Of a DNA stretch of 64,000 nucleotides, positions 10,810-21,460 are shown in pieces. This DNA is from Glandiceps talaboti. Taxonomy: Eukaryota > Hemichordata > Enteropneusta > Spengelidae. Both the position numbers and the translations under genes were made by a program. The stretch is from the NCBI RefSeq assembly GCF_964340395.1, contig NC_135559.1, positions 18,359,550-18,423,549 of the forward strand, read 5' to 3'. The notes under the pieces were generated by a model, which was given only the letters and a program-made list of their open reading frames with translations, was not told where the DNA came from and searched no databases. The first letter of the stretch is position 1. The number at the start of each line of letters is the position of its first letter.

Positions 10810-10901
10810 TCATTTTCTTAGATCATAACAAGACTAATTCATTTTTAGCGCAACTCAACTGATCATGAGTTTAATCTACAGGAATGCTGTAGGCATGGTT
10901 C

Positions 10902-10992
<91 letters not shown>

Positions 10993-11110
10993 CAAAATAA
11001 TTAAATCTTTCAAACTACTGTAAGCAAAGTGTTTTGAAATTATGTTGGAGTTGTCACGGCAAGTGTCAATAAAGAATATTAATTATTCTTGTTATGCTAT
11101 CCATCGTTTT
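10810..11110. repeat. R1 repeat with (GT)n tract
   Basis: A repeat that recurs at about 28935, 33430, 37715 and 46480. It starts around TTCTTAGATCATAACAAGAC, carries TAGCGCAACTCAACTGATCA, then TGCTGTAGGCATGGTTCTG, a (GT)n run (10902-10990 here), and AACAAAATAATTAAATC. Its opening resembles that of R2 (TAGCACAACTTAACTGAGG), so both may belong to one family of non-autonomous elements with a microsatellite core. Confidence 0.7.
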
Positions 11111-11160
11111 CGAAGATATACAATCTGAAAAGGTATTACAAGACAAAAATATTGAACTAA

Positions 11161-13426
11161 TAACATAACTAGGCAAAGCCCATAAGCTCGCGCAGGTTAG
11201 ATTCAATTATGACCGGTTGCCTGGGCCAGAGTTGATACACTTGATTTGGGTCATTTTCCAGGGGTATTGACCAAAACAAATTATTTTTTTGAATGACATC
11301 TAATTCTCTGACATGGACGAGAAGTAAAGACAGTCAACACTCTATGCAGTTGTTGGTTTCAAAAACCATCATGGCCATTAGATTGATATTGTTCATTTTC
11401 AATCAGCCAACTTATCATAGACCCTCCACCAACGTACGTTGGTCTTTGAACAAATGTTTTGTTGACATGTTGCCGAACATCACGATTTCTCAATTCAACT
11501 CGATGATTTAGGAATCTTACTGTACCAACAAACATAGGAACAGTACCGTAGCCTGGGGGGGGGGGGGCAAGGGGGCAGCCGCCCCCAGGGATTTTGGATA
11601 AAAGAAAGGGAAAAAAAAGCAACTTTTTGAATACATAGGGATGTTACTAAAATCGTTATTTACGTGACGATTCCTAGCATGCGCGATTTAAATTGATGGT
11701 TCACTAATAAAAGTGACTGTACACTGATTCCTAGCTAATATGTATCTTATGTCTCTATTGTACGCTGGCTTACCTTGGAATATAATTGTGTCCAGTAAAA
11801 AATTGTAACATTTTGCAGCTAATTAAAAATTTCTTTGTGCGGGAAAGTACAAAAAAGTGCGCACATGCACCGCGAGTAACAGTAGTCTTGAAAGTCTCCT
11901 TCATTTGAAGATAGCAAGTCGCAATTATAATGGCAGCGAGTGAAACTCAAAAAAAAAAGACGGAAAAGATCTTTCAACATGAGGTCGCCTGCTATGCTGC
12001 ATGCAGTGACTCCGAAAATGTGCTCGGTCTCATTTACATATTGTACCTTATATTAAAACATTAACTGATGAAACAGCAGATCTCTTTTTGGAATATATGG
12101 TGGCCCTGAAAAACTATTAAACTAGGTACGCAGTTTAAGATCCACTCTTTGAAGATCCACTTTCAATAATTGTTTTCGACGTTGTCTTTGGTTAAAATGT
12201 TGTTTGATATACTCATAGCACACTGACACTAGCGTTATTCTGCAATTCAATTTGCTATGAAAAGAATGGCCTTGAATTTGTCAACATAGCTGTACCTTTG
12301 ACATCATAATCCAAACTTCAATTTCCATTATAATGATAATGACATTCAAGGAGAATTCACTGAGTTCACCTTGGGTTCCGACATAAACGAGGCCAATTTG
12401 CTATGGAAAGAATGGCCTTGAATTTGTAAACATAGCTGTACCTTTGACATCAAGTGTAGGTGACAGAAGGGGTGGCTAAAATAATGCTTGTGTTTCATTT
12501 GGCGGGGCTTTAGAACATTTTTGTTAGAAGAGAGCCGAGGGTGAGAGGAGCTACACCATTTGTTTAACCGTAAATTGTGTGCATTTCCTAACTGCAGCTA
12601 TGCATACAAATCGCATAGAGATAGTATCAAGATGACTGATGAATAAGTGCTATCTAAAATGGACCTGAAATATTTTGCTATAATTATATATAGTTTGTTT
12701 TATCCTTGTCATGCATTGTGAAAAAATGAATTCGACCTACCTACCCAATGTGATTGGTTAGGTTACCTGTTGACCAGCATTTTTATTTTTTCTGGCCTTA
12801 CATATGATATTTAATTGCGTATGCTACAATATATATTATGTAAAGTGTATGTAAATTTATGTAAATTAGCACATTTCTAAATTTTAAATGCAAGATTGCA
12901 CCAAGACAAAGTTTTGCCCCCCCCCCCCCCCGGCAATTTGGTCAGGCTACGGCCCTGAGGAAAGTAGTTATTCTTTTCAGAACATGTAAAAAAAATCAAT
13001 TACCGACAATATAAATGTCAAAACCATACTTCCACAACCTGGAAATTAAACTGCGCTGTGCACTGTGTCATCAGTGGTCCGTATCGCGTACCTCCGGGCA
13101 TCAAACTTCCAAATAATGTAACAATTTCGTCTTGAAGTACAGTGATGCCTCAATACTAGTTACAATGTTACGATAATCGTGCCAACAGGCCTACTTTTAC
13201 AATATTGCAATGCATGGTGATGTTATGTCGCTTATGCTATGCGATGATAAGGTAGCGCGTGGAGAATGCACGTAGTATATGGAAGGCGCATACGTAGTCA
13301 CTGCGCGCCGCAATGCATCCCTGGGAGCTAGAACCACCAATTTTTTCGCATAGTATATACGACGCAAATGCTTACTAGTGATTGTGCCATTATGCGGCAG
13401 CTTCGCTGCTGCTGCGCGAGCTATAA
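11161..13426 (+). mobile_element. E1 TIR element, copy 1, interrupted
   Basis: A non-coding element seen again at 15566-16363 and inverted at 38337-39151. Left end TAACTAGGCAAAGCCCATAA then GCTCGCGCAG; right end CGCGAGCTATAA. The shared inverted core is about 10 bases (GCTCGCGCAG). Inside is a 16-base perfect palindrome, ACCAACGTACGTTGGT (11428-11443). This copy is split by a hAT-like insertion at 11541-12957. Insertion was into DNA that in copies B and D reads ATTGAACTAT directly followed by AAAACTAT. Family not identified. Confidence 0.6.
11541..12957. mobile_element. hAT-like non-autonomous element, 1.4 kb
   Basis: Ends CAGTACCGTAGCCTGG (left) and the inverse of CAGGGCCGTAGCCTGA (right), i.e. 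about 16-base terminal inverted repeats with two mismatches inside the first five bases. Flanked by a 5-bp duplication AGGAA (11536-11540 and 12958-12962); the empty copy at 15910 has AGGAAAGTAG once. G- or C-runs lie just inside each end. No transposase frame was found in the interior. CAG..CCGTAGCC ends are typical of invertebrate hAT-type elements, although hAT duplications are more often 8 bp. Confidence 0.7.
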
Positions 13427-13624
13427 CACTATTGCGAGGTATATTGGTTTGAAATGTGGTGGGTGTAATGATATGATCTATACATCAATATCTAATGAAT
13501 TATACATGAGATCATTCTGACAATGACATCATCACTATCATAAGTATATGTCAACATTATGTCAATAAATTTATATTAGTTGCAATAGTACAACACGACG
13601 TCCTGAGCCTCACTGAACATAACA

Positions 13625-13637
13625 TGGTGTCAGAAGT
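13625..13637 (+). promoter_or_regulatory. tRNA primer-binding site
   Basis: TGGTGTCAGAAGT immediately follows the CA end of the left LTR. It has the TGG start expected of sequence complementary to a tRNA 3' end. Confidence 0.75.
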
Positions 13638-13891
13638 TCTGATTTCTGCATAAAATCTGTTCAGAAGTCACCAAAACTAGTGGAAAGTTAACAGATATCA
13701 ATGTGAAAAGTGGATACTGCTAGGAAACTTCAGAGAAGTGAAGATTCTACAAGAAAATCTACACTCCAAACATTCCAGTCACACAGCCACACCCTAAAAT
13801 CACAGTTGATGTGCAGTGAACAAAGAAACCCATAGGAAGCTCAACGTAAGAAACTCAACAAGTAAGTTTCATTCAAATTCTTGACTCAAAA

Positions 13892-14314
13892 TGGCAAGTA
13901 ACAACTTCAAACAACACAAATGAAACCATACGAGTTCAACAACAAGGTCAATGGAAAACAGCCAAAGTTACAAGCTATGCTGAAACTCCACGTTCATACA
14001 TCATTCAAACACCGGGAGGAAAACAGTATCATCGCAACCGAAAACATCTATTGAAAACAAATGAGAAACCTCCACCATCGGTAATAACAACAGATACTGG
14101 AGATGAGATGATAACATCACCAGATACTCCCTCAACAACTACTGAAACAGGAGAAAACGAGATTCCAACCACCACCACCACCACCACCACCACCACCACC
14201 ACAACAACAACACCTGACATGACAAAGTCAACAGCTGACAATGCACAGAATATTGTGACAACAAGAAGTGGAAGAGTTGTGAAGAAACCAGAAAGATTCA
14301 AAGATTATGTGTGA
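13892..14314 (+). pseudogene. Remnant of LTR-element pol C-terminus
   Basis: The open frame encodes WKTAKVTSYAETPRSYIIQT, then GGKQYHRNRKHLLK, a (Thr) tract from an ACC/ACA repeat (14168-14212), and TTRSGRVVKKPERFKDYV before TGA. This order (PRSY-V-T-G..RRNR-HL, then RSGR-KPP-R) is characteristic of the end of Gypsy-type pol polyproteins, after integrase. A start codon in another frame at 13891 (MASNNFKQ) could be the gag start fused to the pol end by the internal deletion. No reverse transcriptase or protease remains. Confidence 0.75.
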
Positions 14315-14620
14315 ATCAAACCACTCTGATCAGGCAGAATAATCCTGAATCAGATGATGGAAATATAGTTAGAGTAGGAGATCGGATAGTCCACTCCGAT
14401 TTTAGATATGATACAAATACTAATTAAATATAGCTTAGTTAGATTGTATTACAGCAATTAAATTCCACAGAACTCTGATGACTCTGACAATATGTTTCAC
14501 TTCAAACCAATTGATGATGAGAGACAATACACTTATTATGATTTACTAAACATTGCTCGACCAATATAATCCATATCCAATTTGATCAATAATACCAATA
14601 CATTACGATATATAGTCTCA

Positions 14621-14636
14621 CTCAAAAAAGGAGAGT
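14621..14636 (+). promoter_or_regulatory. Polypurine tract of the LTR element
   Basis: CTCAAAAAAGGAGAGT directly before the right LTR start, in the position used to prime plus-strand synthesis. Confidence 0.7.
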
Positions 14637-14802
14637 TGTAATGATATGATCTATACATCAATATCTAATGAATTATACATGAGATCATTCTGACAATGAC
14701 ATCATCACTATCATATGTATATGTCAACATTATGTTAATAAAGTGATATTAGTTGCAATAGTACAACACGACGTCTTGAGCCTCACTGAACATAACAGTG
14801 GG

Positions 14803-15066
14803 TATGTTTCTGAAAATGTGTGCATTAAGAGTTGTTCATGAAATAGTGACAACATTACTTGGCAAATTTGGTTTTAAAATGTATTTTTCTGTCAAATAGG
14901 TGGAACTTCAAATCTGTCTGTGTATCTATCTAATACGTGTTTCTTTATCTGTCATTCTGTCTCTGTCGGTCTCAATCTGCGCGAATCGAATTTACTCAAT
15001 ATGAATCCGAGCTTGCCTGGCGAGTGCCAACTGTCCCACAATACACCACGGTTACTTCGATCAAAC
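14803..15066 (+). promoter_or_regulatory. 5' flank and probable 5' UTR of gene A
   Basis: This segment is conserved upstream of exon 1 in copies B (29270-29515) and D (46780-47031), and in inverted or rearranged form in C. No TATA box is obvious. Just before the start codon lie TCCCACAATACACCACGG and AAACATGGCGGCGCCC; the latter matches a YY1-type AANATGGCGGC site overlapping the initiation codon, often seen in TATA-less promoters. In-frame upstream ATGs (15001) exist here but are out of frame in B. Confidence 0.5.
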
Positions 15067-15377
15067 ATGGCGGCGCCCATCAGTCCAAACGATAATACAC
15101 TGATCGATCTGGGTGTTGCGTACGATGTTTGGCATAACAGTAAAGCTATTGGCTACTCAGAAGTTCCCAGTAGTGTGTTTGCTTTACATATTTTACAAAT
15201 TCACAGACAGTACTGTGAGGAATGTTTCCCAAATGATTGTCAACAACAAGGTGGTGACAGCAGCAGTCATGGCTACCTCTCCCGTGGTGTTAGCCAGAGA
15301 CAAGTCAAAATGGAGACATCGACAGAGTATGACACCCTAAGTGATGATATATCACAGTCTACGTCTATTACAATGAA
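15067..15377 (+). CDS. Gene A exon 1 (N-terminus of zinc-finger protein)
   Basis: ATG in ACATGGCGG context. It encodes ~103 residues: MAAPISPNDNTLIDLGVAYD, then VWHNSKAIGYSEVPSSVFAL, HILQIHRQYCEECFP, a Gln/Ser-variable stretch, and QRQVKMETSTEYDTLSDDIS. It ends two bases into a codon at the donor AA|GTAAGT (15378). Joining to the acceptor at 21784 restores a Lys codon and keeps the frame. The domain is not KRAB, BTB or SCAN as far as I can tell; the CEEC and VKME (SUMO-type) motifs are invariant in all copies. Its intron hosts the E1 element and the RAG-like relic. Confidence 0.85.
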
Positions 15378-15565
15378 GTAAGTCAGTTTAATTTATGGTC
15401 TGTATTTGTTCATTTCGGGGTGAACCATTTGATTTCGGGGGGGGGGGGGTTGAGAGAAAAAAATCTGTCGTTGGATGAAGGAGGAAAACGAATAATTTGA
15501 TCCCATAATAGAAATTTGGGCGATAATAAAGGGAAGGGTCTCCGAACACCATCAATATTAAATAA
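15378..15565. other. Start of gene A intron
   Basis: Matches introns of B and C, including a G-run near 15437 and GGGAAGGG..TCTCCGAACACCATCAA. Nothing coding. Confidence 0.6.
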
Positions 15566-16363
15566 TATCATAACTAGGCAAAGCCCATAAGCTCGCGCAG
15601 AGTAGATTCATTTGTGACCGGCTGCCTGGGCCAGGGTTCACTCATGATACACTTGATTTGGGTCATTTTCCAGGGGTATTGACCATCAAAATTTATTTTA
15701 TTGAATGACAACTAATTCTCTGACATGGACGAGAAGTAAAGCAAGTCAACACTCTATGCAGTTGTTGGTTTCAAAAACCATCATAGCCATTAGATTAATA
15801 TTGTTCATTTTCAATCAGCCAACTTATCATAGACCCTCCACCAACGTACGTTGGTCTTTGGACAATTCAACTCGATGATTTATGAATGTTACTGTACCAA
15901 CAAACATAGGAAAGTAGATATTCTTTTTAAAACATGTAAAAAAAACAATTATCAATAATATAAATGTCAAAACCACACTTCCACAACCCGGAAATTAAAC
16001 TGCGCTATGTCATCAGTGGTCCGTATTGCGTACCGCCGTGCATCAAACTTCCAAATAGTGTAACAATTTCTCCTTGAGGTACAGTGATACCTCGATACTC
16101 GTTACAATGTTACGATAATCGTGCCAACAGGCCTACTGTTACAATATTGCAATGCATGGTGATGCTATGTCGCCTATGATATACGATGATACGGTAGCGC
16201 GTGGAGAATGCACGTAGTATATGGAAGGCGCATGCGTAGTCAGTGCGCGCCGCAATGCATCATTGGGAGAACCACCAAATTTTTTCGCATAGTATATACG
16301 ACGCGCATGCGTACTAGTCATTGAGCCACTTCGCGGCAGCTTCGCTGCCGCTGCGTGAGCTAT
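15566..16363 (+). mobile_element. E1 TIR element, copy 2, uninterrupted
   Basis: About 0.8 kb. Left TAACTAGGCAAAGCCCATAA, right CGCTGCGTGAGCTATT. In intron copies B and C the sequence runs AATATTAAATAAGTGTATGA without it, so insertion is clear; the duplication, if any, is two or three A/T bases. Contains the palindrome ACCAACGTACGTTGGT at about 15838. The right end has a hairpin GGCAGCTTCGCTGCCGC. No ORF. Confidence 0.7.
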
Positions 16364-16427
16364 TAAGTGTATGACATTGCGTTTACCATATATAACCACA
16401 GGGTTGTTAATTCGAGTTTGTTAATAA

Positions 16428-18953
16428 AAGGAACCATTTTCCAAAGCTGGTTTTAAACCAGATGACTCGACTAAACTTTCTGAACCGGGAACGTCTGGAG
16501 CATCTGACTTCAAGTCTCGCGACACAAGTGTGTCATCACACAAGCGGAAGCTCTTAGAACTTGAGGAAGACACAGTTCCTAATGAGTCATTTTGGGGTCA
16601 GAGTAAAGTAAACAGTATTCCTAAAGAACGATTCAAAACAGTAGATCAGGCAGAAATTTTACTATGCACTATTTGCCAAGGAGTACCTGTAGTTCCAAAA
16701 CAGACAACTTGTAATCATGTATTTAGTCATTCATGCATAGATGTTTGGTTGAAAAATTCCCATGTGTGTCCTCAGTGTAGAAATGTAATCGATGTAACTG
16801 ATGTTTTAGATTTAAAACATACAAATGCTCACCTGTTTGAAACTCTACGTATCAACTGTAAATATGAAAATGTTGGTTGTCGGCACTTACTGAAAGTTTC
16901 ATCCCTCCAGGACCATGAAAATATCTGTTCTTTCAAAAACAAAGGTAAACGATGCACATATGGTAGCCAAAGACGAAAAGCTAGCTTAATTACTGCTGAC
17001 CACCAATATGTAAAGAGGCGGCGTTTGAAGAGCTTTCTTTATCATTTGGACACTTTCTGCACAGAACATTGTGAATCAAAAGAGGATGTGTTGTTTTTTA
17101 CACTGAGGTCACATCTATATGACTCTGGTCAAAAAGAAAGGGCTAGTGCTATTGAATCTGTCTGGAAGGGTACAAATGAGTATTTGACTGCATAGGAATG
17201 CTTAGCAATGCGAGTTGACAATTTACAAACAAAGGGGGAATACAAAAATCAATATGCATTCTTCAAGGAAAAGTCTTGCAATCCTTTACAGCCCCCAAGT
17301 CAGCTAGATGTAACAGAAAAAATGTTCATGCCAGGTACTGTAAGGTATGAAATTACCAGTACTGGAAATATGGTACGGGACATACATTGCACTCCTGTAA
17401 AGTTTGGAAAAAATACTACTGAGAGTACAGCACATAAAATTGAGCCTATTGATGTTACTGCACATTTTCAGTCAAACTTGCTTCCAGATTTACCATCTCC
17501 CAACATGAAGGGTGTTAGGTTTAACTACTGTGATGCCCTGGCAAAAACCCTTTACGAAATTGATGATGAGATTAATGAAAACTTGAAAATTAACAAAATT
17601 GGCCATGATGACCCCTCAATAATTGTGAAAACTGTTGTGAAAGATGGGAGTGATGGCATGGGAGATGTAGCTGTACACAAAGAGAAATCTGACAAAACTC
17701 TATCTGACAAAGCATTTCGTTTTTCATTTGCTGTGTTCAGTAGTATTTAAGGGTGAGGAAATTGTTGTTTTCAAGGAGCCCCACCCAGGTTCAATACGCT
17801 GTAACAGACCATTGTTAGAGGCTGTGGCCGATGAAAATAATAAAAGTAGCATGTCAACCTTGCTGTCACCTATAGAAGCTGAGTGTAAAGTACTTGAAGG
17901 GCGACTGATAAAGATCCAAGTAGGAGAATTTTGGCGGTGTCATGAAATTAAATTTGTAGGCTTTATGGTAGATGAAAAACTAGCCAGAAGTGCAGGTGGA
18001 TTAGCCTCTGCTGGCTCTTCATTTCTGTGCACTCTTTGTGATGCAACAAGGTCAGATGCAATGAGTAATGTTGGCACATTTTCCATAAACAGGTCTCTTA
18101 ATGATACACAAGTAAAGGCCGAAATTGCTCGCTTGAATTATGACACACTAAACAAAGCTGATTTGTTAAAAAAATCTCAAGGTGTAAAATCTGCACCAAT
18201 TTTGTTGAGTGAACCAAGGGATATTGGCATTGATGCTACTCATGCCACTATCAACATAGGAAACTTTTTAAGAAATATATTAATACGCGAAATAGCTTAA
18301 ATTTATCAATGGGAGTCAAGTAGCAACATTCGTGAAATTCTTATAGATGCAGAGAGGAGGTTTGATTGTCACTTAAAAGAAACGGTTGGCTTGACACCAT
18401 CACTAATGATGCCAGGTAACTATGCTCGAGAATTATTCAAATATGAAAATGAAGAACATATTCTGCACTTAATCAAAGATCTTGAGAGAAAAAAAATGTT
18501 GTCAGTTGTGCTTGAGAAATTTCGATTTGTAAAGAAACTGTACGGTGATAATGACCCTTTAAATAATTATCCAGATGAAGTTCCATGCCTGAAAGAAACT
18601 GCAGTCTGTATGGGTAATTTACTTAAGAATAATTTTGGATATGTTGTGTGGTCCAACTATATCCACAAAGTAATAATGCACAAGAGCTACTGGAACTTCA
18701 TGATGGACCAGGGACAATAGGGGGGGGCTGTCTGGGGAGGGTAATGAGGGCGGGAATAAAATGTTTAGGTGTTTCAGGCTACATCATGCTAGAAGAGGGT
18801 CAACACAAAGTGGGTTGAGAGATGTTCTGTGGATACACTGGCTGCACACTAGTCCAAAGTTGAGACAACTGGCTGCAGTTGCATGACGAAAAAAACAAAT
18901 GCTCACTTTGTGGGAAACAGGGCCACAACAGAGTTACCTGTCAGTTCACATGA
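16428..18953 (+). pseudogene. RAG1L: RAG1-like recombinase gene, broken
   Basis: Collinear with vertebrate RAG1. RING region (LLCTICQGVPVVPKQTTCNH .. CPQCRNV, 16662-16790; the ligand after CNHVF is Ser, not Cys), a following Cys/His finger to ~16930, nonamer-region-like CLAMRVDN, then core: DGMGD (first catalytic Asp codon 17652-17654), FSFAVFSS, CTLCDATR (Asp codon 18040-18042), MMPGNYARELF, SGEGNEGGNKMFRCFR (Glu, 18737-18748), IHWLHTSPKLRQL, and a tail C-x2-C-x3-GH-x4-C (18900-18941) like the CCGHC tail of invertebrate RAG1-like proteins. Breaks: TAG 17193, frameshift ~17745, TAA 18298, frameshift in a G-run ~18720, frameshift ~18885. The frame is open upstream only to 16428; the long N-terminus is missing. 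Confidence 0.92.
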
Positions 18954-19380
18954 TATTTATTTGAATCCTGAGCTGTGTCTTGTGTAATACTAGGTAAATA
19001 TATACTGGTACAGCTAGTGTATGTAGGATGTTGACTGTATAAATAGTACAAATGATATTGTAGTGGTCAGATTCTCAACAGTGGCTGACCTCAGGTAGAG
19101 GTTGTTTTGCATTGGCAGTACTTGTACTTTCAGAACCTTAACTACCATGAGTGTTGATGTAGTAAAACAGAAAAATGTGTACAGGTACATACTTTATTAT
19201 GTGAATGTAATATAAGTAGAACAAAAAATCCCACAATCAAACATTACGTTCGACATGCTATTCACTCAACAAAGTACAGCATCATCATCAAATTGTAGAG
19301 TGTATTCTTTATTAATCATCCCAGAACTAATGTGATATATGTATGCACATTTTTAGATATATAGTGAAAATAAAACAAAC
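18954..19380. other. Shared 3' ends between RAG1-like and RAG2-like genes
   Basis: 427 bases separate the two convergent coding ends. Plus-strand AAAATAAAAC (~19366) could end the RAG1-like mRNA, and minus-strand AATAAA complements at ~19307 and ~19192 could end the RAG2-like mRNA, so the 3' UTRs would overlap. No other coding sequence seen. Confidence 0.5.
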
Positions 19381-20614
19381 TTATTTCACCTTCTTTCTCT
19401 TTGGTTTCTTTCTACAGTCATTACAAATGAATGATTTTGGTGTAGTTGATATTTCATAACAAAATTCATGAAAATTTCACCCACAGAGCCCCTCACATGT
19501 CACCCATAAAGGTAGCTTACATTCTGGCAGTAGATTTACGATGCATTTGTCATCAAGATCACATTTACATGGAGGCATTGACTTGTTAGTGTAAAGAAGT
19601 TAATTGCTACTCCCCCCACAAATCTCAACATTGTATCCTTATCTAGAGTAACAGCAGTATGATTGGCTGTGGCAAAATGAGGGAATAATGTTGACATAGA
19701 TATTTCACATTTACATACATCAATTTTGAATAAAGAAGAACTTGTGGGGGCCTTTGACAAAATTTCTTTACATCCCTGGATGTAACCCCCATAAACAATG
19801 ATAGTATTTTCTAGTAGGGCTATTGAAGCAGATGAAATAAAATATGGGATGGGTTTAGTAATATCTACCAATGAACCGAAAATATTAGCTCATCAATATG
19901 TATATGCAGTAATATAACTTGGTTCACAGACAGTCTTTCTGTTGGTGTCTTCCCACTGAATACCACCCCACCAACATACACAATAGAATCTGATGATTTA
20001 TTAAAACATGAACTATGATATACACGAGGTACTAACGCAGGAATTGAGAGCTTTCTCCAGCATAAAGTACTACTGTCAACTATATAAAAATTACCATCAG
20101 TACAACTTTGCTCAAAAGAAATTTGTTTTGAAAATCTATGGTTCATATTGATTCCCCCAAATAAAATAACATATCTACTGTTGTCAACTTTAGTAAATGT
20201 ATGGCCAGCTCTTGCTGATGGTATGTCACCTGATTGAGTTAATTCTGTGTCTATGTGGGGAGTCAGTGGGTTGATATTGTTACTGTTTTTAGAAATCTTT
20301 GCCATGTACTTTGCCCCCATCTGTTCGATGACTATAGCTTCATCACTTGGGTACATATATTCAGCATTCAGACCCCCCCCCCCCCCCCATATTAAAATTT
20401 TTGTTTGTCTATCATTTGCTGAAATATCAACAAATCCAGGGCAATGAAGTGCAGCAAGGTGGGACCCATGTACTTCAATTCTCTCTGTAGAGACTATACT
20501 AACATCCTCTTTCTCAACCAGGTAGGCAATTCTATAGAGGCTCCCCTCACTACAATTCCAGGTTCCCTCCTCAGAGTCTCTAACGCCACCAACTACAAAC
20601 TTTTTCATACCATC
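19381..20614 (-). pseudogene. RAG2L: RAG2-like gene (kelch repeats plus PHD-type finger), broken
   Basis: Frame 20608-19865 starts MKKFVVGGVRDSE and carries kelch-like blades: LIWGGGGG, SGDIPSARAGHTFTKV..YVILFGG, NFYIVDSSTLCWRKL..HSSCF..IVYVGG. After a frameshift near 19880 it continues (19871-19536): TKPIPYFISSASIALLENT, IIVYGGY, FKIDV, LRFVGG. A second frame change near 19580 leads to a finger at 19578-19381 (CKCDLDDKC..WVTCEGLC..FHEFCYE..FICNDC) and a basic tail KKPKRKKVK. An in-frame TGA (19477-19479) sits in the finger where PHD domains usually have Trp. RAG2 partners RAG1, and its PHD reads histone H3K4me3. A possible acceptor (TGTCACTGTAG, ending 20615) suggests a missing upstream exon. 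Confidence 0.85.
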
Positions 20615-20615
20615 T

Positions 20616-21460
20616 ACAGTGACAAGAAATGAGGTTTAAAATAAAGATTGGTTTGGAGGGGGGTGGTTTAAACAGAAAAAAGAGCATGTTATTAATCATA
20701 AAAGCTTAAGGACTGACATAATTATCCTATCACATCATATCTGTGGAATGCAAACTTTTTTTCTCGGGGAATACAGTCACTGCGTTAATAGCTGACTTGT
20801 GTAAGAATTTATAAGCTTTGCCCATCGGCTTTTACCGTCCTCAATAATATTGCGTCAATTCATACATACGTACATACTTAACTAATACAAGTGGCGTAGA
20901 GCATTGTCGACGTTTGAGACGTAGGTTGTTTATTCACTTTAACTAAATTGTTCATGTACAACACGTACACACAAAAGTATGGGAGACCAAATGAGGAATG
21001 TTATATGAAACCATACTTTGAAATTAATGATGGTGAATGTTCAAGGTCGTTTAGATGAAATCGTAGGAACACGAGATACGATACTCGATCGATCGATAAC
21101 ACAGGCTAACTCAAGTTGAACGTACATATACATGTAGTGTTCACAAACATGCCCTAATTACCTCTCAATGTCTGTTCTTTATACACAATACTGTGCCCTT
21201 TGGGTGGAAAATAATGGTCTAAACCCAACAACTTCTTTGTTGAGGCCCGAAATCTGTTTTCTACTGCCTTTCGTAAGACAAAAAATTTGGCCATGTCGGA
21301 GTCTAATCTGACTGACGCTAGATTGTTTATGGAAGTGAACGTGAAAACTGTAACTGCGCATGTGCCGTCAGCCTGATCGGTTCATCTGCACATGAGCGAT
21401 AAATTTACCCATGAACCTTGGCGGTAAGTTACGTTTCCATAGGGCTGTATTGGCAAAGTA
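20616..21460. other. Right part of the RAG-like relic, non-coding
   Basis: Holds short low-complexity words (ATCGATCGATCG near 21089) and a GTA/ACGTAC-rich stretch near 20865, but no supported gene. It could include the 5' UTR or promoter of the RAG2-like gene and terminal repeats of the element. Confidence 0.4.

Larger units (their letters stand above)
13464..14797 (+). mobile_element. Internally deleted LTR retrotransposon (1.33 kb)
   Basis: Two 161-bp direct repeats (13464-13624 and 14637-14797) start TGTAATGATATG and end CTGAACATAACA (TG..CA). The 5-bp duplication GTGGG flanks the element exactly (13459-13463, 14798-14802), and paralogous sequence without the element has GTGGG once. A primer-binding site follows the left LTR and a polypurine tract precedes the right one. 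The interior keeps only the end of pol. It lies about 270 bases upstream of gene A exon 1. The LTRs are nearly identical (few mismatches), so insertion was fairly recent. Confidence 0.92.

Noticed and set aside
14029-14301. Minus-strand ORF with a poly-Val tract.
   Set aside because: Antisense of the poly-Thr (ACC)n stretch in the pol remnant of the LTR element.
16452-16530. Search for a left terminal repeat and 5-bp duplication of the RAG element.
   Set aside because: No CAC-type heptamer or duplication matching the right flank was found; the left end is more likely truncated.
19865-20608. Kelch ORF considered as an ordinary host kelch gene.
   Set aside because: Order of motifs, convergent orientation to a RAG1-like gene, a following PHD-type finger and multiple breaks fit RAG2-like much better.
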